Assembly (NCBI RefSeq): GCF_900105165.1
Contig: NZ_LT629740.1
Coordinates: 62,001 to 126,000, forward strand
DNA length: 64,000 bases
Reading direction: 5' to 3'
Source of the DNA: Mucilaginibacter mallensis
Lineage (GTDB): Bacteria; Bacteroidota; Bacteroidia; Sphingobacteriales; Sphingobacteriaceae
Shown here: piece by piece, positions 24,779 to 33,298 of the stretch
Numbering within the stretch: position 1 is the first letter of the stretch
Layout of the letters: the number at the start of each line of letters is the position of its first letter
Made by a program: the position numbers and the translations under genes
The notes under the pieces: generated by a model
Seen by the model: the letters and a program-made list of their open reading frames with translations, nothing else
Database searches by the model: none
What the model was told of the DNA's origin: nothing

Positions 24779-26713
24779 CTACCTCACCACCAGCACCCAT
24801 CCCGAAAAAATATTGCCGTTTTTCAAATCTATTTTATAATAATAAGTTCCTACCGGGATGTTTTGGCCGTTGTATCTACCATCCCAGGGGGTAGCATAGC
24901 CTACACTTTTAAATACCTCGGTACCATAACGGTTAAACACCTGTGTTGTAGCTGTTGGGTAGGTGCTTAATGCGGTAATATCCCAGTAATCATTAATACC
25001 ATCGCCATTTGGGGTGAATGTATTGGGGATAGTTATTTTTTTATAAACGCGGACAAAAACAGCATCTGTAGCTTCGGCACCGCAACCAACGTTTGATACT
25101 ACGTGCAGTGTGTAGGTAATATCATCAGGCGGGCTGGCAACCGGATTAAGCACGGTGTTGCTGCTTAAATATTCGTTGGGCGTCCAGTAATAGCTTATAT
25201 CTGATCCGCTGGCTTTGCCGTTAAGCGTTACGGATTGTCCCTGGGTCATTACTTTATCTGCCCCGGCATTAGCTGTGGGTTTTTGCTGTACGTTCACAAT
25301 TACCGTATCCTTTGAGGTGCAGGCATTGCTGTTGCTCACAGTAACCACATAGGTGGTAGTATCAGTAGGGCTTGCCACCGGATCGGCTATTGTTGGGTCA
25401 GACAGGCCTGTTGTTGGCGACCAGCTATAGCTTGTGCCACCCGAGGCATTTAGTGTTGTGGACTCACCTGAACAGATAGTAACATTGGCACCTGCATCGG
25501 CTACGGGCTGGGCATAAACACTTACCGTTGCGTATGCTGTGGTACTGCAATTGCCTGTTGTAACCGTTGCTGTATAAACGCCCGCCGCTGCCGCAGTTAT
25601 ATTGGTGATAGACGGTTTTTGTTCAGTTGACGTAAAGCCATTAGGCCCTGTCCATTTATAAGTTGTGCCGCTTGTGGTGCTTAAATTTAGGGTGTTGCCT
25701 ACACACAAAGGTGTATTGGCGGTTGCAGATGATGTGGCGGCCGTATTAACCACCAGCGTTAATACGTTTGATACGATACGGCAGCTTAGCGAACCAATAT
25801 TAGTTGCTTCGGCACTTGCGAGGCGATACTCATAAGTGCCGGCTGTTGTGGGATTGGCGGTGTATGATAATGTTGTGGCCCCGGCTATATCTGTCCACCC
25901 GCTGCCTGTGTTTACCTGCCATTGGTATGCCGGGCTGGTATAGCCCGTAACTGCAGGGACTGTCATGGTATAAGGCTCGGTTTGGCCAGCACATTCTGTT
26001 TCGGTAGTGGTTGATGCGGCTAAATTAAAGCTGGCTACAAGCGCTGGTCCGTATGGGCTGAAGGTTATATCGTCCAAAGCAAGATCGTTGGCTGGAGCGC
26101 CTCCATTGCTGTTATTGGTCATTTTAATGATCACATTTGATGTGCCTGCAGGTAGCGTAAAATTAAACTTGTATTGTATCCACTTAAAGCCTGAAGTTGA
26201 AAGGGCTATTGCCCCGGTAGCGAAACTTTGGATAACCGTAGTGCCATCTGTTTGCAAAATGGCGAAGGTGATATTCGGCGGACTATCATCCTGGCTCCGG
26301 AGCAAATTGCCTGCCCATGCCGAAAACTGGTAGGTAGTCCCGCCGCATAAGCCATCAACCTCGCGCTTATAAAAATAATCTGTTCTGGCATAGCTGGCGT
26401 TTACTATCATCATATAGCCGCCGGTATTGCCGGTATGGTCGGTTGTGCTCCACCATACATTGCCCGCACCGGCTGTGGTATTCTCAATAGTATATGAACC
26501 ATCAATCGGGAAATCCGCTGTTGAATAGGTATAGCTGGTGGTTCCGGAATCGGCAGGTAATGCCCCTGCATGTGTGCTTGTACCCGCCCCAAAAGTAATG
26601 TGTACAACGGGGTCACCCAGGCTGCCGGTTTGGGCCCGGCTTTTAGTAACTGCGAAAATCAGAAAGCAAATCAGGCTGATAAAAAGTGACCTACATTTAA
26701 AACCGGATATCAT
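24779..26713 (-). CDS. secreted PKD/Ig-repeat protein with type B gliding/T9SS C-terminal domain
   Basis: A 644-residue exported protein. A signal peptide (LFISLICFLIFAVTKSRA) is followed by a carbohydrate-binding-like region (about residues 45-220), Ig/PKD-like repeats (about 235-550) with segments such as YQWQVNTGSGWTDIAG and YSWSPTTGLSDP, and a C-terminal domain (about 560-644) reading IPNTFTPNGDGINDYWDI and ending YYKIDLKNGNIFSGWVLVVR. The last is the gliding-motility-associated C-terminal domain used as a type B sorting signal by the type IX secretion system. The protein is therefore probably displayed on the cell surface. Its ligand is unknown. Confidence 0.88.
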   Translation of the reverse strand: MISGFKCRSLFISLICFLIFAVTKSRAQTGSLGDPVVHITFGAGTSTHAGALPADSGTTSYTYSTADFPIDGSYTIENTTAGAGNVWWSTTDHTGNTGGYMMIVNASYARTDYFYKREVDGLCGGTTYQFSAWAGNLLRSQDDSPPNITFAILQTDGTTVIQSFATGAIALSTSGFKWIQYKFNFTLPAGTSNVIIKMTNNSNGGAPANDLALDDITFSPYGPALVASFNLAASTTTETECAGQTEPYTMTVPAVTGYTSPAYQWQVNTGSGWTDIAGATTLSYTANPTTAGTYEYRLASAEATNIGSLSCRIVSNVLTLVVNTAATSSATANTPLCVGNTLNLSTTSGTTYKWTGPNGFTSTEQKPSITNITAAAAGVYTATVTTGNCSTTAYATVSVYAQPVADAGANVTICSGESTTLNASGGTSYSWSPTTGLSDPTIADPVASPTDTTTYVVTVSNSNACTSKDTVIVNVQQKPTANAGADKVMTQGQSVTLNGKASGSDISYYWTPNEYLSSNTVLNPVASPPDDITYTLHVVSNVGCGAEATDAVFVRVYKKITIPNTFTPNGDGINDYWDITALSTYPTATTQVFNRYGTEVFKSVGYATPWDGRYNGQNIPVGTYYYKIDLKNGNIFSGWVLVVR

Positions 26714-26735
26714 TTTTTAGGGGTTCATTTAAACT

Positions 26736-26765
26736 TAAATAAGCGCCTGTATTGCTACAGACGCT
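26736..26765 (-). terminator. hairpin terminator for the 26.8-28.2 kb minus-strand genes
   Basis: On the minus strand AGCG-CTGT and ACAG-CGCT pair around a short loop and run into TTATTTAAG. It lies about 45 bp beyond the stop codon of the 190-residue gene. Confidence 0.6.
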
Positions 26766-26807
26766 CTTCACTAAAACATTAATTATGAAAACAGGGGTAT
26801 TAAATTA

Positions 26808-27380
26808 TTACAATGCATTGCCTTTTATATTGTACTTCAACAGGGTATCATGCCCGTTGACTTCTGCCATTTGCAGGTTAATCAGTTCATGATAAAACAC
26901 TACTGAAAGGCCCGGCTGCATTTTAAGCGTAAAGCTTTCAAACGTTTCGCTGTCTGCTACATCACCAGTTGCCAGTATCATGTATTCGCCAATAACATCC
27001 AGCAGGGTTAATACACCTGTACAATAGTTTATAGCAACCAGGTGCTTTGTTTTGTCGGTAAGATCGGATTCTATCAGCTCAAATTTGGGCACCTCAAATA
27101 CCAGATTGTTGTCGGCATTATCGGTTAAAACAGGGATCCGGTTATTTAGCCTGTTAATGAAATTCCCCACCGCAAAACTCAATTTATAATGTAGTGAGTT
27201 TGCCCGGCCGTCGTTTGCTTTTAGCTCGCTGAAAGTTTTAAACTTACCTTCCATATTATAAGCCTGTGATTTAAAAAGAAACTCCTGGTACGACGCGTTA
27301 AAAACGTTTTTTTCAAAGTCACCGGTTGATGTGTTATCGATCACCTGCTTATATGCCAATTTTATTAATGCCTTATTCAT
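26808..27380 (-). CDS. hypothetical protein, 190 residues
   Basis: I do not recognise this protein. It is soluble, with no signal peptide or membrane segment. The N-terminal third is Lys- and Tyr-rich (LIKLAYKQVIDNTSTGDFEKN), and the rest looks like mixed alpha/beta. It starts 24 bp after the stop of the intradiol dioxygenase-like lipoprotein on the same strand and shares its terminator, so the two are probably expressed together. No function can be inferred from the sequence. Confidence 0.6.
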   Translation of the reverse strand: MNKALIKLAYKQVIDNTSTGDFEKNVFNASYQEFLFKSQAYNMEGKFKTFSELKANDGRANSLHYKLSFAVGNFINRLNNRIPVLTDNADNNLVFEVPKFELIESDLTDKTKHLVAINYCTGVLTLLDVIGEYMILATGDVADSETFESFTLKMQPGLSVVFYHELINLQMAEVNGHDTLLKYNIKGNAL

Positions 27381-27404
27381 ATAAAATCGTATTAAATATT
27401 CATT

Positions 27405-28154
27405 TTATAATGCAAGCCCTATAGTATACGAACCGCTGTAGCCAGCCGAAATACTTCCGGTAAGTGCCACAGTTTCATTAGCCAGATCCGTGGCGGAGTC
27501 GCCAAATACGCTATCGCTGGCATTTCTGATTGGGTTTACACCTAAGCCTGCATATAAGGTTGATACATCAACGGCATCGCTTATTGTTTCTGAAAAGGTG
27601 ATCTGTGTGGTTTTCTTTAAAACACTATCTACATAAACCTCAAAGTGTATATGTGTAGCCCTGCCGCCATACCAGCCCGGATAAATAGTTGAAAACTTAA
27701 CCACACCATCAGTATCACTTAGCTGGTAGCCTCTTAAAAAAGTTTTCCCAACATAGCTTAACTCGCCTGATATACCGGGCTGATTGGCATAACCCGAGTA
27801 ATAGCCATCCTTATTACAGTGCCATATATCAACCCTTGCGCCTGAAACTGCTGCACAACTACTATTGGTATTTACTACGGTTAAGGTTAATGAAAGTGGG
27901 ATCCCTGTTTGGGTTTCTATAATATCAGACCTGTCTAAAGGGTTTGTTAATTCCCCTCCCGGATAAGGATATGGGCCTTCTGTTTCTGTTGGTGTAAGCG
28001 TACAACTGCTTGAATCGGTAGTGGTAGTTGTGGTAGATTTGGTGGTTGTAGATGTTGTAGATGCAGAGGATGAATCCTTTTTACAGGCATCGATTAGCAT
28101 TGGACCTGCAGCGGCTGCCACTGCAAATGCCTTTAAAAAGTTCTTCCGTTCCAT
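27405..28154 (-). CDS. lipoprotein with intradiol ring-cleavage dioxygenase domain
   Basis: The 249-residue protein has an export signal ending in the lipobox LIDAC (Cys24), a low-complexity Ser/Thr linker (about residues 28-50), and a dioxygenase-type domain. Motifs of the intradiol (catechol / protocatechuate 3,4-) family are visible: TETEGPYPYPG, GARVDIWHCNKDGYYSGY and YPGWYGGRATHIHFEV, which supply the two Tyr and two His iron ligands. Most relatives are cytoplasmic catabolic enzymes; this one would sit in the envelope, facing the periplasm or the cell surface. Its substrate is unknown and no aromatic degradation genes are near. The next gene downstream is a hypothetical protein. Confidence 0.85.
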   Translation of the reverse strand: MERKNFLKAFAVAAAAGPMLIDACKKDSSSASTTSTTTKSTTTTTTDSSSCTLTPTETEGPYPYPGGELTNPLDRSDIIETQTGIPLSLTLTVVNTNSSCAAVSGARVDIWHCNKDGYYSGYANQPGISGELSYVGKTFLRGYQLSDTDGVVKFSTIYPGWYGGRATHIHFEVYVDSVLKKTTQITFSETISDAVDVSTLYAGLGVNPIRNASDSVFGDSATDLANETVALTGSISAGYSGSYTIGLAL

Positions 28155-28323
28155 ATTTTTATAATTAGTTCAAACAATAGTTTTGAATCACATTATAAAA
28201 GTCAGGATACTTTTTTGGCTATAATTTTATGTGTCGGCGAATAAGGATTTTGTGCCGACGAATATTTTTTTAAATGGAATTTATTGGATTACAGCAGTAT
28301 GAGTTAATAGTCGTCAGTCTGGA

Positions 28324-28358
28324 GTTTTAAGTCTTAAGTCGATTTTTTGACTTAAAAC
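28324..28358. repeat. 10-bp-arm hairpin (GTTTTAAGTC / GACTTAAAAC)
   Basis: Perfect 10-base arms around a 15-base loop, 21 bp beyond the miaE stop codon. It may terminate miaE on the minus strand, or be a simple intergenic repeat like those at 5.9 kb and 30.4 kb. Confidence 0.5.
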
Positions 28359-28379
28359 TAATTACTCAGAACTAAACAA

Positions 28380-28979
28380 CTACCCGTGGATGCGCTCCAT
28401 TTTGCCGTAGTTTTGTATCACTATGGCTTCGTGCTCCAGGTATTCTTTCCAGCGTTTGTCGACATCTATATCACCGGCATATTTTTTAGCCAGCCGGATG
28501 AAGGTGGCATAGTGGGTGGCTTCGCTTACCATCAGCTCATAATAAAAGGCAGCTAATTCCTCATCATTAATATTTTCTGATAATACCTTAAAGCGCTCGC
28601 AGCTCCGAGCTTCAATCATGGCCGAAAATAACAGGCGATCAACTAACTGATCGGTACGGCTGCCGCCTTTCTTCATGAATTTTTGCAGTTCGCCAACGTA
28701 ATTATCCTTGCGCTCGCGGCCAAGTACAAACCCGCGTTGCAGTATAATATCATGCACCCGTTTAAAGTGGTCCATTTCTTCCTGCGCAAGGGCAATCATC
28801 TCCTGCACCAGGTCTGACAGGTTATGATTTTGAACAATTAGTGTAATAGCATTGCTGGCCGCCTTTTGCTCGCAGAACGCGTGGTCGGTTAAAATTTCTT
28901 CAATATTGCTTTCCACCACATTGGTAACCCAAATAGGGTCGGTAGGCAGCTGTAGTTTAAGTATTGTTTTCTCGCTCAC
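28380..28979 (-). CDS. miaE: tRNA 2-methylthio-N6-isopentenyl adenosine hydroxylase-like protein
   Basis: MiaE is a ferritin-like di-iron monooxygenase that hydroxylates the isopentenyl group at tRNA position 37. The 199-residue sequence is almost wholly helical, with the iron-ligand pattern AFCEQKAASNA, AQEEMDHFKRVHDI, IEARSCERFK and VSEATHYATF, as expected for the EX..EXXH-type four-helix bundle. It stands alone between two non-coding repeats, so it is probably monocistronic. Confidence 0.87.
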   Translation of the reverse strand: MSEKTILKLQLPTDPIWVTNVVESNIEEILTDHAFCEQKAASNAITLIVQNHNLSDLVQEMIALAQEEMDHFKRVHDIILQRGFVLGRERKDNYVGELQKFMKKGGSRTDQLVDRLLFSAMIEARSCERFKVLSENINDEELAAFYYELMVSEATHYATFIRLAKKYAGDIDVDKRWKEYLEHEAIVIQNYGKMERIHG

Positions 28980-29046
28980 GATAACAAAGATAAATGTTAT
29001 TCGTCATCCTTGAAAGCGGGTTATTACTTGAAATTATTGCTGTGGG

Positions 29047-29117
29047 GGCATGCTGAGGTACTCGAAGCATGTGGGCAAAGGCCTTTACGCTCACACTTCG
29101 AGTGCCTCAGTGTGACG
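29047..29117. repeat. REP-like element of the GTCATnCTGAG family, copy 1
   Basis: GGCATGCTGAGGTACTCGAA at the left and TTCGAGTGCCTCAGTGTGAC at the right frame a central palindromic GGGCAAAGGCCTTTACGC. A second copy is at 37729-37796 in the opposite orientation. The ends resemble, but are distinct from, the GTCATTGCGAG family. Confidence 0.75.
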
Positions 29118-29139
29118 GCCAATAAATTTGTAATAAACC

Positions 29140-29721
29140 TCACTTAATCTTCCCGTACAAATTTTTACTCTCAATAAACTCCAGCACAGGGTCAGGTACA
29201 AAATAACGAACATCCTTTTTCTCCGATAATGATTTGCGGATAAAGGTTGCGGATAGTTCCATCTGTGGTGTCATGGTGATGGTTACGGATGGATGCGAAG
29301 CATATTCGGCATTTTCATAACCAGGGCGAGGGTATACATAAATGCGGTAATCGCGCAGTATCAGCTTAAAATTTTTCCATTTAGGCAGTGATACCAGGTT
29401 GTCAGAGCCCATAATGAGCGCGAACTCATGCTCGGGGTACTTTTCGTTCAGGTGCGTGAGCGTATCAATGGTATAAGATGGCTGCGGCAGTTTAAGCTCC
29501 ACATCACTTACAGCCAGATTGCGCGAGTTATCGGTGGCCAGTTTAGCCATCTCCAGCCTGTCATAAGTATTAATGAGGTCGCCGTATTTTTTTAGCGGGT
29601 TTTGGGGCGATACTACCAGCCATACCTTATCAAGATCGGTATAGTTGGCCATATAATTGGCTATAATTAAATGGCCGATGTGTATTGGATTAAATGAGCC
29701 GAACAGTAAGCCTATTTTCAT
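29140..29721 (-). CDS. nadD: nicotinate-nucleotide adenylyltransferase
   Basis: NadD adenylates nicotinate mononucleotide in NAD synthesis. The 193-residue protein has the nucleotidyltransferase motif GSFNPIHIGH at the N-terminus and LSATFIRKSL (the ISxTxIR equivalent) near the C-terminus, plus the family block IMGSDNLVSLPKWKN. It is 52 bp after gmk on the same strand and is probably in one transcript with yicC and gmk. Confidence 0.93.
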   Translation of the reverse strand: MKIGLLFGSFNPIHIGHLIIANYMANYTDLDKVWLVVSPQNPLKKYGDLINTYDRLEMAKLATDNSRNLAVSDVELKLPQPSYTIDTLTHLNEKYPEHEFALIMGSDNLVSLPKWKNFKLILRDYRIYVYPRPGYENAEYASHPSVTITMTPQMELSATFIRKSLSEKKDVRYFVPDPVLEFIESKNLYGKIK

Positions 29722-29773
29722 CAGTTAATGTGTGGCAGGTATTTAAATTTTACGATAGTAATATAGCTAATAT

Positions 29774-30346
29774 TTATTTAACTATGAAATCCTTTACCAA
29801 TTTTTCTGCATCAGCGCAGGCTGTACTCAACTCATAGTTTTTAAGGATGATATCAAATTTAGGAGCATAGTTCAGTTCCTTCTCCGCCTTGGCAAAACGT
29901 TCCTTTAATTTTTCGGAACTATCAGTACCACGACCGGTTAATCGCTCAATCAATACTTCTAATGATGGTGGCTGTACAAATATAGCCAGTGCCTGGTTGC
30001 CGTATTTACGTTTAAGGTGCAGGCCGCCCTCAACATCAATATCAAATATTACGGTTTTGCCTTTTGCCCAGATGCGCTCAATTTCAGTACGGAGTGTGCC
30101 GTAAAATGTGCCTGAGTAAACTTCTTCAAACTCAACAAATTCCTTTTTGGCTATACGGTGTAAAAAATCTTCCTTGGTTATAAAGTAGTAATCGGTGCCA
30201 TCTTTTTCCTCACCCCGCGCGGGCCTGGTGGTTGCCGATATAGAAAATTCCAGCTCATTCATTTTTGATAGCAAGTGGTGTACAATAGTAGTTTTACCTG
30301 CCCCCGATGGCGCCGAAAATATAATTAGTTTGCCTTCCTTGGTCAT
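29774..30346 (-). CDS. gmk: guanylate kinase
   Basis: Gmk phosphorylates GMP to GDP. The P-loop reads SAPSGAGKTTIV at residues 11-22, followed by ISATTRPARGEEKDGTDYYF (GMP-binding) and FDIDVEGGLHLK. The length of 190 residues is normal. It is separated from yicC by a 90 bp inverted repeat and from nadD by 52 bp. Confidence 0.95.
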   Translation of the reverse strand: MTKEGKLIIFSAPSGAGKTTIVHHLLSKMNELEFSISATTRPARGEEKDGTDYYFITKEDFLHRIAKKEFVEFEEVYSGTFYGTLRTEIERIWAKGKTVIFDIDVEGGLHLKRKYGNQALAIFVQPPSLEVLIERLTGRGTDSSEKLKERFAKAEKELNYAPKFDIILKNYELSTACADAEKLVKDFIVK

Positions 30347-30347
30347 T

Positions 30348-30436
30348 AGTCATTCGTCATTGAGTCATTGGTCATTGAGTCATTATATTTTACATCAGCC
30401 AAATGACTAATGACATAATGACCAATGACTCAATGA
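30348..30436. repeat. inverted tandem repeat (TCATTGGTCAT / ATGACCAATGA)
   Basis: Units of about 10-12 bases (AGTCATTCGTCATTGAGTCATT, read in pieces) face their complements (AATGACTAATGACATAATGACC) across a short AT-rich centre. It fills the gap between yicC and gmk, inside a probable operon, so it may form a stabilising or attenuating mRNA hairpin. Confidence 0.65.
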
Positions 30437-31315
30437 TTATAAAACATTCAATAATTGTTCTTTAATTTTTTCGAGCTCTTCTTTCATGCCTACTACCAGC
30501 TTTTGCATGTTGGCATCATTGGCTTTTGAGCCCAGGGTATTTACTTCGCGGCCTATTTCCTGCGCTATAAAGCCTAGTTTTTTGCCATTGGCATCGGCAT
30601 TTTTTAATGTCTCGATGAAATAGTCGCAATGGCTTTTTAGCCTTATTTTTTCTTCGGTGATGTCCAGCTTATCAATATAATAGATCAGCTCCTGTTCAAA
30701 ACGGTTCTGGTCAATGGCTTCACGGTTGGTGGCTTCCAGTAAAAACTGGTTCAGACGCTCGCGTATCACCGGCACACGTTTAGGTTCTTCAATTTCAACC
30801 AGTGCCAGGTTCTGTAATATGATATTGATGCGGTATTTCAGGTCGCCTTCCAATACATTACCCTCATCGGTCCTGAACTGCTGGAAAGCCGCTACAGCCT
30901 GGTTAAAGGTTTTTTCAACCAATTTCCACTCATCTTCGGATACAGTTTCCTCATCGTATTTAACCACCTCGGGTAAGCCCAAAGCCAGTTGCAATAAGTT
31001 AGTCGTAGGTTCGCCCAGATCATCACTAACGGCTTTTAACTGCTCATAGTAGTTTTTCAGCAATGCGGTATCAATACCGGCGGCGCGTACAGCAGCGCCA
31101 TTTTGCTGCTCAATAGTGATGGATAAATTTACCTTGCCGCGCTCTATCTGCTTATTGCAATCATTACGCAGCTGGAACTCTTTATCAGAAAATATTTTTG
31201 GCAAACGCAGGGCAAGCTCAAGGAACTTACTGTTCAGGGATTTTATCTCAACGGTATATTTTGTACTGCCTGAGTCGGAAGTAGCAATTCCATACCCTGT
31301 CATAGATTTTATCAT
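30437..31315 (-). CDS. yicC: YicC-family endoribonuclease
   Basis: A 292-residue protein of the YicC family, characterised in other bacteria as an endoribonuclease. It begins MIKSMTGYG; a Met two codons earlier (31321) is possible but unlike the family. The C-terminal domain contains QNRFEQELIYYIDKLDITEEKIRLKSH and KLGFIAQEIGREVNTLGSKAND (read in pieces), the most conserved signature of the family. It is first in the yicC-gmk-nadD order, an arrangement in which gmk commonly follows yicC in bacteria. Confidence 0.9.
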   Translation of the reverse strand: MIKSMTGYGIATSDSGSTKYTVEIKSLNSKFLELALRLPKIFSDKEFQLRNDCNKQIERGKVNLSITIEQQNGAAVRAAGIDTALLKNYYEQLKAVSDDLGEPTTNLLQLALGLPEVVKYDEETVSEDEWKLVEKTFNQAVAAFQQFRTDEGNVLEGDLKYRINIILQNLALVEIEEPKRVPVIRERLNQFLLEATNREAIDQNRFEQELIYYIDKLDITEEKIRLKSHCDYFIETLKNADANGKKLGFIAQEIGREVNTLGSKANDANMQKLVVGMKEELEKIKEQLLNVL

Positions 31316-31454
31316 GCGCAAAGATAGTATTTTTAGAGATTAGTGATTAGCGGTTGTAGATTAGTTAATTTAAGGTAATAACATACCCATCTGTCCGTTA
31401 ATTTGTAACCGCTGATCTAAACCACAATCATTAACTTTGCCCCTTTAATAACGG

Positions 31455-32198
31455 ATGACGCTGAATAAATTTAAAATATATCTTCTTATAACCACCCTAT
31501 ATTGCCTGCCATTTATTGTAAACGCGCAGCAACAGCCACTTAACATTAAAGGCGTGGTATGTAAGCGAGGGAATACTGAAAGACTGGCACAAGCTGTTAT
31601 TACCGACCTGAAAACACGGGTGGTAATGATGAGCGATGAGCTTGGTGGCTTTAACATCAAGACTGCCGTTGGGGATACGCTACTATTTAGTAAAATAGGA
31701 TTTGCCGATCAAAAACAATTGGTGGCCGGCCCGGAAGATATATTTATATACATGCAGCCGGTGATAGAGTTAGACCAGGTTAATATAAAAGACAAAAGCA
31801 CCATGCAGGAGTTGAACGACGTAGTAAATACCTACCGCAGCAAGGGCTTATACTTTGATGGCAAACCGCCGGCGTTACTATTTAACCCATTTGGTGGCTC
31901 GCCTATAACGGGTTTGTATGAGCTGTTTAGTCGTGATGCCAAAAACGAGCGCCATTTCATTAAGTTTTCAAAAGATGAAATGGAGGCAGCTGGTATACGT
32001 AAACGTTATAACCCCCAACTGGTGAAACACGTTACAGCACTGCCGGATAGCGATGTGGTAAAATTTATGCAGCAATACACGCCATCGGCTGACGACATAA
32101 AACAGTGGAACGACTATGAGCTGATCACCCATATTAAACAATACCTGGAGTATTTTAAAGTGCATAAGAATGATATGCCGATGGAAAAGCTTTATTAG
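31455..32198 (+). CDS. exported protein with carboxypeptidase regulatory-like domain
   Basis: A 247-residue protein with a signal peptide (IYLLITTLYCLPFIVNAQ) and a CarboxypepD_reg-like beta-sandwich (about residues 28-105: NIKGVVCKRGN, DELGGFNIKTAVGDTLLFSKIGF). This domain is also found as the plug-preceding extension of SusC-like receptors, but there is no receptor here. The C-terminal half (about 110-247) is helical and not recognised. It probably acts in the periplasm or at the outer membrane. No partner is adjacent. Confidence 0.75.
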   Translation: MTLNKFKIYLLITTLYCLPFIVNAQQQPLNIKGVVCKRGNTERLAQAVITDLKTRVVMMSDELGGFNIKTAVGDTLLFSKIGFADQKQLVAGPEDIFIYMQPVIELDQVNIKDKSTMQELNDVVNTYRSKGLYFDGKPPALLFNPFGGSPITGLYELFSRDAKNERHFIKFSKDEMEAAGIRKRYNPQLVKHVTALPDSDVVKFMQQYTPSADDIKQWNDYELITHIKQYLEYFKVHKNDMPMEKLY

Positions 32199-32264
32199 CC
32201 TCTAAATGTAATTATATGATTGGGGACAAACCATTAGCTATTACTCATATAACAAACAAGATAA

Positions 32265-32615
32265 TTATTTGCCAGTATTAAATAAGTACTTCATCACAAA
32301 ATTAAATATAACTATTACGTTGGCTGTAGTTGTTGTCAGTAACGCCACTATTACTGTATCCGAATAAGTTAATTTTTTTTGGCCAATAGCTACAAATATT
32401 GCCAAAACTATTATTAGCCACATACAAATAAGAACAAAGGATAGATTTGCATAAAGTTTTCTTTCCTTTCGATCTTGTTTATTTCCTTTTAATTTCTCTT
32501 TGGATTCGGCCCTATCTCTTTCTTCTGCAATATAACTAGCCTCACTCAATAGATAATCTTTGGGTGTGCCCCGTTCAAAATGTAAATCTTCGGGATTTTT
32601 AGGCTCTGAACTCAT
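32265..32615 (-). CDS. small two-helix membrane protein, candidate toxin of a Panacea pair
   Basis: The 116-residue protein has a charged cytoplasmic N-terminus (about residues 1-55, rich in Lys and Glu) and two membrane helices (about 57-77, LSFVLICMWLIIVLAIFVAI, and 86-108). It follows the Panacea-domain gene with only one base between stop and start, so the two are cotranscribed. Panacea antitoxins are known to pair with many unrelated toxins, including small membrane-acting ones, so this is the natural toxin candidate. There is no motif that proves toxicity. Confidence 0.6.
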   Translation of the reverse strand: MSSEPKNPEDLHFERGTPKDYLLSEASYIAEERDRAESKEKLKGNKQDRKERKLYANLSFVLICMWLIIVLAIFVAIGQKKLTYSDTVIVALLTTTTANVIVIFNFVMKYLFNTGK

Positions 32616-32616
32616 T

Positions 32617-33090
32617 TTAAGAATATAAAAAATTCTTGAAATAGGCCTTTATATCATTGTCATCTATTTTGATCGATGGTTCAAGTTGATTGTATACTTT
32701 TGCCCATGGTCCATCTTCTTTATGCGTCCACTTTGATAAATCGGCCGCTGATAAGTGTGCGGTTGCTTTCCATGTATAATTTATAGCATCTTTAGCATCT
32801 TCACCTAAAGAAGATTCATCAAAACCAAGCGATCCATATATCGATCTTGATTTATCAAAGTTTGATATCGCCATATTGCCATAAAGCTGATAATCATTAT
32901 ATATAGTTGGAACAACCGGACCAAACTTCCAGGCTTGAAAATCTTCCTCAATTAATTTTTGATCTCTTTTAGCTAAATTATATCCGTTAGCGAAATAAAC
33001 CATCTTTTGAAGTTTCATTTGTGTTACCGGATCGCCCTCATCGATAGCTTTCTGAACTATTGCGGCTGCTATAAGTGATGCTGAATACAT
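32617..33090 (-). CDS. Panacea (DUF4065/SocA-like) antitoxin
   Basis: The 157-residue protein has the Panacea antitoxin signature: TQMKLQKMVYFANGYNLA near residue 23, FQAWKFGPVVPTIYNDYQLYG near 50-70, and the C-terminal SKWTHKEDGPWAKVY. It is 474 bp long, and its stop is one base from the start of a small membrane protein. In characterised cases the Panacea protein neutralises the toxin encoded next to it, with antitoxin first. The upstream 200 bp (33091-33298) holds no gene. The name fits the family; activity here is inferred. Confidence 0.85.
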   Translation of the reverse strand: MYSASLIAAAIVQKAIDEGDPVTQMKLQKMVYFANGYNLAKRDQKLIEEDFQAWKFGPVVPTIYNDYQLYGNMAISNFDKSRSIYGSLGFDESSLGEDAKDAINYTWKATAHLSAADLSKWTHKEDGPWAKVYNQLEPSIKIDDNDIKAYFKNFLYS

Positions 33091-33298
33091 AATGCTAATT
33101 TACTAAAAATATTAGTTATTGTCAAGTGTACGAGGGCAGGTAAGGGAATATTTTACGCAATTTAAACAATCATAGTTTGAAATTTGCAGTTGAGCAGTGA
33201 AAAAGTTTTGCACTGTTGGAATAAATCTAAAAAAACAATATGCAAATGATAAAATTTTTATCCAAAATAGTATTAGGCTGTATCTTAGTACGATGGGC

